Under the pieces are notes generated by a model. The model saw only the letters and a program-made list of their open reading frames with translations. It searched no databases and was not told the origin of the DNA. A stretch of DNA of 64,000 nucleotides from CAWEYO01 sp963813315. GTDB lineage: Bacteria > Pseudomonadota > Alphaproteobacteria > Rhizobiales > Rhizobiaceae. The first letter of the stretch is position 1; each line of letters opens with the position of its first letter. The position numbers were made by a program, and so were the translations under genes. The stretch lies in NCBI GenBank assembly GCA_963813315.1, contig CAWEYO010000018.1:124001-188000 (forward strand), given 5' to 3'. Of this stretch, positions 42,832-52,566 are shown piece by piece.

Positions 42832-43131
42832 ATGACGCAAACCATCTGGACCCTCGGACAAGCCCTCCGGCAGTTTCCGGTAATTCGGGTGGATTGCCGG
42901 TGCGGAAATGTCGGCTTCTTCAGAACGCAGGATGTTGCCTCGCAAGTCGGCTACGCGCGCGATCCCCATTCGGTGCCGTTCACCTGCCAGGGGTGCAAGT
43001 CCAAATCCGGCACGGTCACGGTATCGCTGCTCGAGGTGGACGTGGACCGGAGACCCAGGATCGACATCTGGAGGCCGCTCAACATGGGCAGAAACCGCCC
43101 AACGATATGGATGCTAGAACGGTTCAGATGA
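42832..43131 (+). CDS. Hypothetical 99-residue protein with two Cys pairs
   Basis: The protein begins MTQTIWTLGQALRQFPVIRV and has Cys pairs CRCG (about residues 22-24) and CQGC (about 52-55). This is the arrangement of a small zinc ribbon. A basic C-terminal tail follows (RRPRIDIWRPLNMGRNRP). No signal peptide is present and the ribosome-binding site is weak. I do not recognise a family. The gene ends 22 bases before the convergent SRAP gene. A nucleic-acid-binding role is possible but not shown. Confidence 0.55.
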   Translation: MTQTIWTLGQALRQFPVIRVDCRCGNVGFFRTQDVASQVGYARDPHSVPFTCQGCKSKSGTVTVSLLEVDVDRRPRIDIWRPLNMGRNRPTIWMLERFR

Positions 43132-43152
43132 TTTGGCGGTAGTGTCCGCGCC

Positions 43153-43863
43153 CTAAAGCAAGGACAACTGTTCGCCCTCCGGCTTCTCGCCTCTGGGCGC
43201 CTCGGCGGAGTACCGCTCTTTCTCGGTGACTGCGACAATCTTCAAGGCGTCGTCAGGCAACGGCCTTTGCAGCGTCAGAGCTTCATCGATCGGTGCGCGG
43301 AGCCATTTGTCGATCTCTTCCGAGGTTCTAAGGACTACCGGCATCGCCTTCTCATGGATGGGCGCAACCACTGCATTCGGTTTCGTGGTGAGAAAGCCGA
43401 AGAGTTCGAAATCGCCGGGCCCGTCCTTCACCTTGCGAACGCCGTGCCAACGGGTCCAGATGCCGGCAAAGGCGAACAGGGGCTCGCTGTCGTCCAGTGC
43501 GAACCACACGTTCGGCGTCTTGCCCCTGGCGTCCTTCGTCGGACTCGGTTCGGCAAAGCTCGTCGCTGGAACCACGCAGCGGTTTTCCACCCCCATCCAC
43601 CGCCGCCAGTGGGCATAGGAGGGATGGCGGATGTTCGTCGTTCCCCGGTCGGCGCTGCCTTTCAAGCGCTCTGGCGGCGTCGGCATTCCCCAGCGCAGCC
43701 TTACCAGTTCCCGCTCGCCATCTTCGTCGGCGCGCACAATTGGAGCCGGATAGTCCGGGAAGATGTCGAGCGCCGGTTCGAGGTTGCCGGAGCGATCCCG
43801 TTCGGAGCGGGTCCAGTCGAGGATTGTCCGTTGGGTGGAGCGGACGTTGTAAAGGTTGCACAT
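43153..43863 (-). CDS. SRAP-family DNA-damage response protein (YedK/HMCES-like)
   Basis: The start must be ATG 43863, giving MCNLYNVRSTQ. In this family Cys2 becomes the N-terminal residue and links covalently to abasic sites. An upstream in-frame extension through the repeat at 43897 is open but artificial. The 236-residue protein also has the conserved Asn and Glu-His set seen in CVVPATSFAEPSPT and PIHEKAMPVVL. It protects single-stranded DNA at abasic sites. It is apparently monocistronic. Confidence 0.92.
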   Translation of the reverse strand: MCNLYNVRSTQRTILDWTRSERDRSGNLEPALDIFPDYPAPIVRADEDGERELVRLRWGMPTPPERLKGSADRGTTNIRHPSYAHWRRWMGVENRCVVPATSFAEPSPTKDARGKTPNVWFALDDSEPLFAFAGIWTRWHGVRKVKDGPGDFELFGFLTTKPNAVVAPIHEKAMPVVLRTSEEIDKWLRAPIDEALTLQRPLPDDALKIVAVTEKERYSAEAPRGEKPEGEQLSLL

Positions 43864-43896
43864 GGGTTGGAATCTGGTCCGAACCGGCGAAAAGCG

Positions 43897-44064
43897 CTCG
43901 TGTGGTGGATTGAAGTTCCTGTCATTTCCGTGGCATCCGCGTTCAGGAACTTCAAATCCGTAAACCACACGAGATTCAAAATAAGTTGCTAGTGTGGCTT
44001 TGAATCCGAAATTCGATCCGAACCTCGCTCCAAGGTAGTACGAATTTCGGATTCGCCACACCAG
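43897..44064 (-). repeat. Palindromic repeat, type 2 (second copy, inverted)
   Basis: It is the reverse complement of 36200-36368 with few differences, running from CTCGTGTGGTGG to AATTTCGGATTCGCCACACC. It lies in the SRAP upstream region and ends just before the groES promoter region. Confidence 0.85.
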
Positions 44065-44102
44065 CCCCCATCTGCGGGCGGGCGCGGGTACAAAAGATTA
44101 TC

Positions 44103-44129
44103 TTAGCACTCTCGATAGGGGAGTGCTAA
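44103..44129 (+). promoter_or_regulatory. CIRCE operator of groESL
   Basis: TTAGCACTC (44103-44111), nine bases, then GAGTGCTAA (44121-44129) is a perfect CIRCE element, the binding site of the heat-shock repressor HrcA. It precedes groES by about 145 bases, so groESL should rise when HrcA is released on heat stress. Confidence 0.97.
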
Positions 44130-44274
44130 AATTGTCCGCGCAGTCTCTTGAAAGCGGCGATTTGTTACCCAGATTTTCTGCACGCGACGCCGCGCTCGAG
44201 GCTCGCGAGGCCGCACCGGCCATGCCTGGCTTGGTGCGGAGGGATCAAGAAAGTCGGTTGTTTGGAGGAAAGCA

Positions 44275-44589
44275 ATGAAGTTCCGTCCGCTGCACGATCG
44301 AATCGTCGTCCGCCGTGTCGAAGCCGAGGAAAAGACCGCCGGCGGCATCATTGTTCCCGATACCGCCAAGGAGAAGCCGCAGGAAGGCGAGGTGCTCGCT
44401 GTTGGGCCGGGAGCACGCGACGACACCGGCCAGATACAGCCGCTTGACGTGAAGGTCGGCGACCGCATCCTGTTCGGGAAATGGGCCGGCACCGAAATCA
44501 GGCTTGACGGCGAGGAAATTCTTATCATGAAGGAATCCGACGTCATGGGCGTCCTGGAGGCGGAGGCAACGGCCAGGAAGGCCGCCTGA
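44275..44589 (+). CDS. groES: Co-chaperonin GroES
   Basis: The 104-residue protein (MKFRPLHDRIVVRRVEAEEK, with mobile-loop segment EKTAGGIIVPDTAKEKPQEG) is a full-length GroES. ATG 44275 follows GGAGGAAAGC. It forms the heptameric lid of GroEL. CIRCE upstream and groEL 73 bases downstream define the operon. Rhizobia often have several groESL copies; this is a CIRCE-controlled one. Confidence 0.97.
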   Translation: MKFRPLHDRIVVRRVEAEEKTAGGIIVPDTAKEKPQEGEVLAVGPGARDDTGQIQPLDVKVGDRILFGKWAGTEIRLDGEEILIMKESDVMGVLEAEATARKAA

Positions 44590-44662
44590 TGCCGTGCTCG
44601 GCTGCGGTAACGCCAGCCGGGCCAGAACAGATCGCTGAATTCTGCCTTGAAGGAGTGAGACG

Positions 44663-46291
<1,629 letters not shown>

Positions 46292-46300
46292 CATGCAACA

Positions 46301-46328
46301 GGGCGTGCGTCCGGGGCACGCCCTTTTT
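46301..46328 (+). terminator. Intrinsic terminator of groESL
   Basis: The stem GGGCGTGC/GCACGCCC with loop GTCCGGG is followed by TTTTT. It lies ten bases after the groEL stop. Confidence 0.9.
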
Positions 46329-46368
46329 CTCGTGCTTCTTTCCCTGCCTTTGCGGCTGGGCCGCCGGC

Positions 46369-46409
46369 TAATCAGCGCTGCCGCTCTATCTCTTCGTTTG
46401 AGCATCTAG
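46369..46409 (-). repeat. Fragment of mosaic repeat type 1
   Basis: TAATCAGCGCTGCCGCTCTA then TCTCTTCGTTTGAGCATCTA matches the middle of the inverted copy at 14857. Confidence 0.65.
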
Positions 46410-46550
46410 GCGACGTCACAAAAATGTGGACGGAACTTTGCTCTGCCTGAATAATGGTGGGAATGCCAAGCGGACCACGCTGCGAAACTCAAATCAGCCC
46501 GATTGCCTGTTCGGCGCGGAAATTTCAGCGCCAGAAAGGAAGCATGAGCC

Positions 46551-46757
46551 ATGGGAAAGACTGTCAAGGCGCTGGAGGCGCTTCGCGCTGAACTGGTAGA
46601 GCGCCGACGCCAGGAAGCCTACGCGATCGGCGGAGCCTATCACAATGATCGCATCATGAACGCCATTCAGATGCACCTCGCGATTGAGGTGCTCGACGCC
46701 GTTATTGCCGAAGGCAAGGATGAAGCCGAGTTTGACGCGTCAGCTGCCATTCGCTGA
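46551..46757 (+). CDS. Hypothetical 68-residue protein
   Basis: ATG 46551 follows AAAGGAAGC. The product is a helical, soluble protein (MGKTVKALEALRAELVERRR; AIEVLDAVIAEGKDEAEFDA) with no cysteine or membrane segment. I do not know the family. It stands alone between groEL and a repeat. Good composition and a ribosome-binding site favour a real gene. Confidence 0.6.
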   Translation: MGKTVKALEALRAELVERRRQEAYAIGGAYHNDRIMNAIQMHLAIEVLDAVIAEGKDEAEFDASAAIR

Positions 46758-46828
46758 ACGGACTTTGTCGCCGATGGGCCGTGCCTGGCCAATCCATCTT
46801 TCGGCGTATGATCCTCACGAAACAATCT

Positions 46829-46935
46829 TAATGCATGTCGCCCAAAAGTGCGCAGCGGTTTTGGGATAACGACATGCACAAAAACAATAGCCTAAAGCGC
46901 ATCGCATGAATCCGTTTCGAAGCAATGCGCTTTAG
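46829..46935 (+). repeat. Palindromic repeat, type 4 (first copy)
   Basis: TAATGCATGTCGCCCAAAAG starts a segment that continues through AACGACATGCACAAAAACAA to the hairpin AAAGCGCAT.../...ATGCGCTTT. It is the reverse complement of 61436-61542 with a few differences. Confidence 0.8.
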
Positions 46936-47053
46936 AGAGGTATCCTGGTTCGGACGAGTGCCGCTTTCCCGTCACGAATCCAATGAACTGCGATTGCAGC
47001 GGGCCGAAAAATGTGGATGCCTTCCACGGCGATTCTGAAGAGGAGAGACGCAA

Positions 47054-47503
47054 ATGGAGCAGTCAATGCACCCGGTCGCAATTGAGCACTTACCGCCTTT
47101 CGTTACGGCGCCCGGCCAGACCGACATCCTTTTCATCGTGGTGGTCATTTTCATTCTCGCGATGATCCTCATCATCGGCAATCTGTATTTTCGGCTCCAT
47201 GCCCTGCCTGAACACATGATGCATGGGACCAGCAAGGTGCAGATGGAGTTCGTGGCGGTCCTGACGCTGCTCGCTCTTTTCACCCATAACCACCTCTTCT
47301 GGATCGCAGCCTTGTTGCTGGCTTTCATTGACCTTCCGGACTTCTCGACGCCGATTTCCTCGATGGCGCGGTCGCTCGAGAAATTGGCCGGGCGAGATGA
47401 TGCCCGGCAAGACGAGCCGCCGACGGGTCGGATGCCGGCGTCCACCAGCGGCACGCATGAAAGCGCCGTCGCCCGGGAAAAAGAGGAGCTGACCGATGCT
47501 TGA
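47054..47503 (+). CDS. Small inner-membrane protein next to HlyD-like gene
   Basis: The 149-residue product has two hydrophobic helices (ILFIVVVIFILAMILIIGNL and FVAVLTLLALFTHNHLFWIA) and a polar C-terminal tail from about residue 95. Its stop overlaps the start of the HlyD-like gene by eight bases, so the two are coupled. A small two-helix protein before a membrane-fusion adaptor is a known arrangement (compare the YiaW/YiaV pair of E. coli). A shared role in envelope transport or maintenance is likely but not shown. The start ATG 47054 follows GGAGAGACGCAA. Confidence 0.75.
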   Translation: MEQSMHPVAIEHLPPFVTAPGQTDILFIVVVIFILAMILIIGNLYFRLHALPEHMMHGTSKVQMEFVAVLTLLALFTHNHLFWIAALLLAFIDLPDFSTPISSMARSLEKLAGRDDARQDEPPTGRMPASTSGTHESAVAREKEELTDA

Positions 47504-48892
47504 GTTGATGCTCTGCTCCATGCTCACGGTCTTGCCGGATTATCTTTTCCGCCGTTACGGGCAGGGAAAGCGGATCGGTCGCGAGATCACCCTCTACACC
47601 ATGTGGTATGAACTGCGCTGGGGCATTACGGCGTGCCTGCTCCTCACTGTTTCGCTGATCACGCTCATCTTCTACTTCCATCCTGCCACGAAGAACGTCA
47701 CGGCCATCTTTCGAACCGTCACCATTCTGCCCGAGAGGGAACGGCCGCGTCGCCGAGGTACTCGTGAACTTGAACGACAAGGTCGAGGCCGGCGCAACCG
47801 CTGTTCCGGCTTGACAGTTCCGAACAGGAGGCAGCGCTGGAGACGGCGCGCCGACAAATAGCGGAGATCGAAGCCGACACAGCGGTGGCTAAGACAGAAC
47901 TGGCGGCCGCGGACGGCCAGATCAAGCAGGCGCAGGGCGCGCATCTGCAGGCCGTGGACGAACTGGAGACCAAGACCGAGCTTCGGCAGCGCAACCCGAA
48001 TGTCGTGGCTCTGCGCGAGATCGAGCGTCTGCAGGTCGCCGTTGACGGCCGCCAGGGTGCGGTTGATGCGGCCATCGCCAACAAGCAGACCCTGGAGGCG
48101 CGGATTGCCTCGCTCCTGCCGGCTCAAAAGGCGAGTGCGGAAGCCGCGCTCCAACAGGCGCAGGTCGAGCTGGACAAGACGGTCGTGCGCGCCGGCGTCG
48201 CCGGAACAGTACAGCAGTTCACGCTGCGGGCGGGCGACGTCGTCAATCCGATGTTGCGGCCAGCCGGCATCCTCGTTCCCGCCGAAGCGGGGCGGGTCGC
48301 GCTTATCGCCGGCTTCGGGCAGATCGAGGCGCAGGTGATGAAGGTCGGTATGATCGCCGAAGCTACCTGCGTCGCGAAGCCCTTCACCATCATTCCCATG
48401 GTGGTGACGCAAGTCCAGGACGTCATCGCCGCCGGCCAGCTGCGGCCGACGGACCAGCTTATCGATGTTCAGCAGATGGCGCAGCCCGGAACGATCACCG
48501 TCTTTCTGGAGCCGCTCTTTGCAGGTCAACTTGCAGGCATTCCACCTGGCAGCAGCTGCATCGCCAACGCGTACACCAACAACCATGATGCGCTGGAGTC
48601 GCCGAACCTGAGCACCCTGCGCTGGGTGTTCCTGCATGTGGTGGACACGGTCGGGCTGGTGCATGCCATGATCCTGCGGATACAGGCGCTGCTCCTTCCC
48701 GTGCAGACCCTGGTCTCTAGGCTGGACACTGATCGTGCGACCACCGATGAAATCCAGGCAAAAGAGGCGCGTTTTTTTCTTTGCGCTGATGGGACAGCTT
48801 GGCGTGGTATGGCCAATCCTGTCCGGGATACTTGTCGGCATGGCCGGGTTCGGGCTTCTCATCGGACGAATAGAGAGTTGGCGGATTGGTGA
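47496..48892 (+). pseudogene. HlyD-family membrane-fusion protein (YiaV-like), frameshifted
   Basis: The first frame has a membrane anchor (WGITACLLLTVSLITLIFYF). It shifts near 47736 to GNGRVAEVLVNLNDKVEAGA, the lipoyl-like half, and near 47800 to PLFRLDSSEQEAALETARRQ. A long coiled coil with an AELA-AADG pattern follows. The second half contains TVVRAGVAGTVQQFTLRAGD and a beta-barrel domain. The stated end is the in-frame stop. It overlaps the next gene by about 145 bases, so the true end may be near 48730 after a further shift. Such proteins span the periplasm as part of export systems. Confidence 0.75.
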
Positions 48893-49073
48893 CGCTCTTT
48901 ACTTCACATTCGTCACCGGTCTTACGATTGGCTACGGCGATTTCGCGCCGTCACATTTGTCATCGCGGCTGCTCGCGATATTGATCGGTTTATCCGGTAT
49001 CGTGCTGACCGGCCTTGTTGCTGCAGTCAGCGTGCAGGCGCTCAAGGCAACGGAGAGCGATGTCCAAAAATGA
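48747..49073 (+). CDS. Two-helix potassium channel-like protein
   Basis: From ATG 48747 the 108-residue product has an outer helix (LGVVWPILSGILVGMAGFGL), the pore loop and filter FTFVTGLTIGYGDFAPSHLS, and an inner helix (AILIGLSGIVLTGLVAAVSV). TIGYGD is the K+ selectivity signature. No regulatory domain follows, so it resembles KcsA-type minimal channels. The upstream HlyD-like frame runs into it. The antiporter gene follows 47 bases later, suggesting an ion-homeostasis cluster. Confidence 0.82.
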   Translation: MKSRQKRRVFFFALMGQLGVVWPILSGILVGMAGFGLLIGRIESWRIGDALYFTFVTGLTIGYGDFAPSHLSSRLLAILIGLSGIVLTGLVAAVSVQALKATESDVQK

Positions 49074-49119
49074 AATAGGATACTTCTCGGCCTAAAAGAC
49101 AGCGAGGTATCGCCCAACC

Positions 49120-50212
49120 ATGGCCAGCCTGCTCAGGAATATCCGCCAGAGTCCGGTGCTGTGGCTGTTGCCCTGCGTGCCGGTCGTGTTCATAGCTCAA
49201 CGATTCCAGCCCGAGGCGCACACGTTGCTTTTTGTGCTCTCCGTTCTGGCGATCGCGCCAATGGCCGCGCTGCTCAGCCAGGCGACCGAGTCCGTGGCTT
49301 CGAAAACGGGCGACACGGTTGGCGGCCTCCTCAACGCCACGCTGGGCAACATGACCGAACTTATTATTGCGGTTACCGCGCTGCGCGTTGGGGAATATAC
49401 TTTGGTGAAGGCATCCGTGGCTGGTGCGATTGTCGCCAACACGTTGTTTATGTTGGGAGGTTCCTTTCTTCTCGGCGGTTTGAAATATCATCTGCAGGAG
49501 TACAACCGGGTCAACGCGCGCCTGCAGACCACTCTCCTGTTTCTGGCGACCGTAGCCATGCTCATTCCCTCCGCCGTTGCCGAGGCCGATCTCGGCAGAA
49601 GTGTCGGCGTTCACGCTGAAATTGAGTGTGGGCCTGGCGGCGCTGCTCATTTTCGCCTACGGGCTGGGGCTGGTGTTTTCGCTCAGGACGCATAGCGAAT
49701 TGTTCAGCAGCGCCGAGCAGGCCGACCACGGCGAAGCAACGTGGCCGCTGGGCTTCGCCTTGGCGATGTTGGCCGGCGTCACAGTGGTGCTCGCACTGCT
49801 GAGCGAGGTGTTCGTGGAGTCGGTGCAGCATGCGGCCGCGGCGTTCGGGATGACCCCTGCGTTCGTCGGATTCATCGTCGTCGCACTGGTGGGCGGTGCG
49901 GCGGAAATGAATTCGGCGTTTTCGGGCGCGCGCAAGAATCGGCTGGACTTAAGCGTCGGCATCGCGCTGGGCAGCGCCTCTCAGATAGCGCTCTTCGTCG
50001 CCCCGGTACTGGTGCTTCTCAGCTTCGCGATCGGTCCCGCACCGATGAACCTGGAATTCTGGCCGGGCGCGGTGGTCATGATGCTTATCTCCACGATGAC
50101 AGCGGCGCTGGTTACCAACAGCGGGCGATCAACGTGGTTTGTCGGAGTGCTCATGCTGATGGTTTATCTGATTTTTGCAATGACGCTCTACCTACTGCCG
50201 CCGAGAATTTAG
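49120..50212 (+). pseudogene. Ca2+/H+ antiporter (CaCA/CAX family), one frameshift
   Basis: The first half has GGLLNATLGNMTELIIAVTA, the first alpha repeat of CAX antiporters. A shift near 49590, after IPSAVAEADL, leads into FTLKLSVGLAALLIFAYGLG. The second alpha repeat GGAAEMNSAFSGARKNRLDL and ALGSASQIALFVAPVLVL follow. Repaired, it has about 364 residues and ten to eleven helices. CAX proteins usually read GNAAEH in the second repeat; here GGAAEM replaces two residues of a cation-binding segment, so the ion may differ. It is expected to export Ca2+ or a related cation for protons. Confidence 0.85.
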
Positions 50213-50271
50213 ATGTAGTGAACCAACAGCCGGCGCGCGCCCGCGCCGGTTAGGTCCGGCCAAGGGGCTGG

Positions 50272-51438
50272 TCACACAAACGGCCGGCCGATCTCGTATT
50301 TGGGTGGGATAAGTCGATTCAGATAGGCCATGCACTCTTCGGAAACGTGGTTCACGTCCGGCAGCAGGAAATCGTCCGGCATATGGCGGGTCTTTCCCGC
50401 CACACTTGAGAGCGCCACGCGACGCATGACGGTCCTGCCGCCTTCCACTTGAAGCGCGACCGAGCCGCCGCCGCGATCCGCAGTGTCCACGGCGAAGACG
50501 CCGGCTTCGAAGGCCTCCCGGGCGTCCGTCTCGTTGATCGCCCCGATATAGCCGCGGGGCATATAGCCGAGCGCATCGACGCGGGCGCGCTTGCCCGGCA
50601 GCCCCTCGGCAAGCGCACGTTCGAACGCCATGCTGAGATCGCTGCCCGACAGCTTGATATTGCCATGCGCGTCACGCTCGAGCCTGTCCGGAGGCACCAG
50701 GCTTTCCACGAGCGCCCGTCCGTCTTTCGTCGTCACGCCTTCCGAAACCGCGACGATGCAGCGTTTGTGCTTTCCGAGCGCTGAGCGCACGTCGTCGATG
50801 AAGCGCGGTACGGAAAAGGCGCGCTCGGGCACATAAACGAGATGCGGCCCGTCGTCTTCGTCGTCACGCCAGGCCGCAGCTGCTGCTGTCAGGAAGCCCG
50901 CGTGCCGTCCCATGACGATGCCGACATAAATGCCGGGAAGCGCCCTGAAATCGAGATCGACGCTGCGAAAAGCGCCGGCGACAAACTCGCCGGCTGAAAT
51001 AAAGCCGGGAGTGTGGTCGTTTTCGACAAGATCGTTGTCGATAGTCTTTGGCGCGTGCACGAAAGCGATCGAGCCGCCCGCCGCGTCGGAGAGTATCTGC
51101 TGTGTGCCGGCCGTGTCGTTGCCGCCGATATAGATGAAGGCATCGGCGCCCACCTTCTGCAATCCCTTGAGCACGAGATCGCAATAGGCCGCATCAGGCT
51201 TGTCGCGCGTACTCCCAAGTGCTGCCCCCGGCGTCTTGCCGATCTTCCTCATGCGTTCCGGCGGCACGTCTGAGAAGTCGACATAGTCGCCGTCGCGGAT
51301 GCCTCGCACACCGTGCCGGGAGCCAAGGATTTTCGCGTCGGGATAACGCCGCTCGATCTCGCTCACCGCGCCGGCCAACGTCTGGTTGATGACCGCGGTC
51401 GGGCCGCCGCCCTGGGCAATGACGAATGTGCGCGACAT
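50272..51438 (-). CDS. Phosphofructokinase, pyrophosphate-dependent type
   Basis: The 388-residue protein begins RTFVIAQGGGPTAVINQTLA and contains YIGGNDTAGTQQILSDAAGG, HAPKTIDNDLVENDHTPGF and IYVGIVMGRHAGFLTAAAAA. PKTIDND and an Asp in GGND, where ATP enzymes have GGDGS, mark the PPi-dependent branch (6-phosphofructokinase, EC 2.7.1.90). It interconverts fructose 6-phosphate and fructose 1,6-bisphosphate. The usual Asp-Asp pair appears here as Asn-Asp, so donor choice should be tested. It appears to stand alone. Confidence 0.85.
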   Translation of the reverse strand: MSRTFVIAQGGGPTAVINQTLAGAVSEIERRYPDAKILGSRHGVRGIRDGDYVDFSDVPPERMRKIGKTPGAALGSTRDKPDAAYCDLVLKGLQKVGADAFIYIGGNDTAGTQQILSDAAGGSIAFVHAPKTIDNDLVENDHTPGFISAGEFVAGAFRSVDLDFRALPGIYVGIVMGRHAGFLTAAAAAWRDDEDDGPHLVYVPERAFSVPRFIDDVRSALGKHKRCIVAVSEGVTTKDGRALVESLVPPDRLERDAHGNIKLSGSDLSMAFERALAEGLPGKRARVDALGYMPRGYIGAINETDAREAFEAGVFAVDTADRGGGSVALQVEGGRTVMRRVALSSVAGKTRHMPDDFLLPDVNHVSEECMAYLNRLIPPKYEIGRPFV

Positions 51439-51564
51439 GCAAGCTCTCCCGGTTGATGGTTCGCGGGCTACATTTGCGCGTCTTTCCCCCGTCGCGCAAC
51501 CGCGAACACGCTCCTTTCAGGCGACCATGACCGGAGCCTCCCCGCAGAAGCGGCTTTGACGGCG

Positions 51565-51669
51565 CTAGAGCATCGGACCCGAAAGTGGGAACCGGTTTCG
51601 GGGAAAATCCGATGCTCAAACAAGAGATAGAGCAGCAGCACCGATTCCATCGGTGCGTCCGCTGCTCTA
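51565..51669 (+). repeat. Mosaic palindromic repeat, type 1 (full copy, clearest)
   Basis: Hairpin 1 starts CTAGAGCATCGGACCCGAAA and closes AAATCCGATGCTC. Hairpin 2 is AGAGCAGCAGCACCGAT with TCGGTGCGTCCGCTGCTCT. This is the best copy for aligning the others. Confidence 0.85.
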
Positions 51670-51803
51670 AGCCTGTCGAAACAGCCCTTCGCGACATCAA
51701 TGCTGGCCTATTGCCGGTTGCGGGAAGGAATTGGATGCGGGAAACTGGTCGACAAGGGCTGAATCCGGGAAATGCCGGGATAGCAATGCGAGGGTGTGGA
51801 ACG

Positions 51804-52529
51804 GTGCAGGCAGATAAAGACTGGTTTCGCAAACGGCAGGCCGCCGCAGACTTGACAGTCCTTGACGAGCCTTATGTCAACGCGGTCTACCGCTCCAATA
51901 TCTGGCATTTGCGAGGGCGCGAGGCCGATTTGGTGATCGACACCGGAATGGGCCTGCGCAGCCTTTTCGCCGCGCTCGATCTCACGCCCGGCAAACCGCT
52001 TATCGCGGTCGCCACACACGCCCATGCCGACCATGTTGGCTCTTTCCACGAATTCGCCGACCGCGCCGGGCCACGGATTGAAGCGGCCGCCTTCGAAACG
52101 ATGGCCGACCGGTTTACTTATGCCGACATGTTTCGCGTGCTCACGGATCCCGTCTCGCTGGTGCCAAGCGCCGGCTGGCGCGCGGATGGCTATCGGATTG
52201 CGCCGGCGCCACTGGCCAGGATGCTCGGCGAAAGCGACACGATTGACACAGGCAGCCAGACATTTCGTATCCTGCATCTCCCCGGGCATTCCCCCGGCTC
52301 GCTCGGCCTGTTCGACGAGAACGACGGCGTCTTCTTCAGCGGCGATGCCATCTATGACGGCGTTCTCTATGACGAACTTCCCGACAGCGACCGCAGCGCC
52401 TACTGTGCCACGATGGCCCGCATAACCGACCTGCCCGCGCGTATCGTTCATGGCGGCCATGGCGAGAGTTTCGACGGTACGAGGATGCGCGAGATCGCCG
52501 AGCGCTACATCCGGGAAAGCAAGCCGTGA
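51804..52529 (+). CDS. Metallo-beta-lactamase-fold hydrolase
   Basis: The fold is clear: ADLVIDTGMGLRSL, the zinc motif VATHAHADHVGSFHEF, a His in LHLPGHSPGSLGL, Asp in VFFSGDAIYDG, and a final VHGGHGESFDG. I choose GTG 51804, preceded by GAGGG, giving 241 residues. Upstream in-frame ATGs (for example 51786) would extend into the non-coding repeat area. The protein is cytosolic and binds two zincs. The substrate (thioester, lactone, phosphodiester) is not predictable. Neighbours give no firm hint. Confidence 0.85.
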   Translation: MQADKDWFRKRQAAADLTVLDEPYVNAVYRSNIWHLRGREADLVIDTGMGLRSLFAALDLTPGKPLIAVATHAHADHVGSFHEFADRAGPRIEAAAFETMADRFTYADMFRVLTDPVSLVPSAGWRADGYRIAPAPLARMLGESDTIDTGSQTFRILHLPGHSPGSLGLFDENDGVFFSGDAIYDGVLYDELPDSDRSAYCATMARITDLPARIVHGGHGESFDGTRMREIAERYIRESKP

Positions 52530-52566
52530 GCTTTTCCCGCACGTGACTTGTTGAATGCGGCCGAGG

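Noticed and set aside
43864..44061. 66-residue N-terminal extension of the SRAP protein
   Set aside because: The extension is translated repeat sequence. Family members must start Met-Cys, as at 43863.
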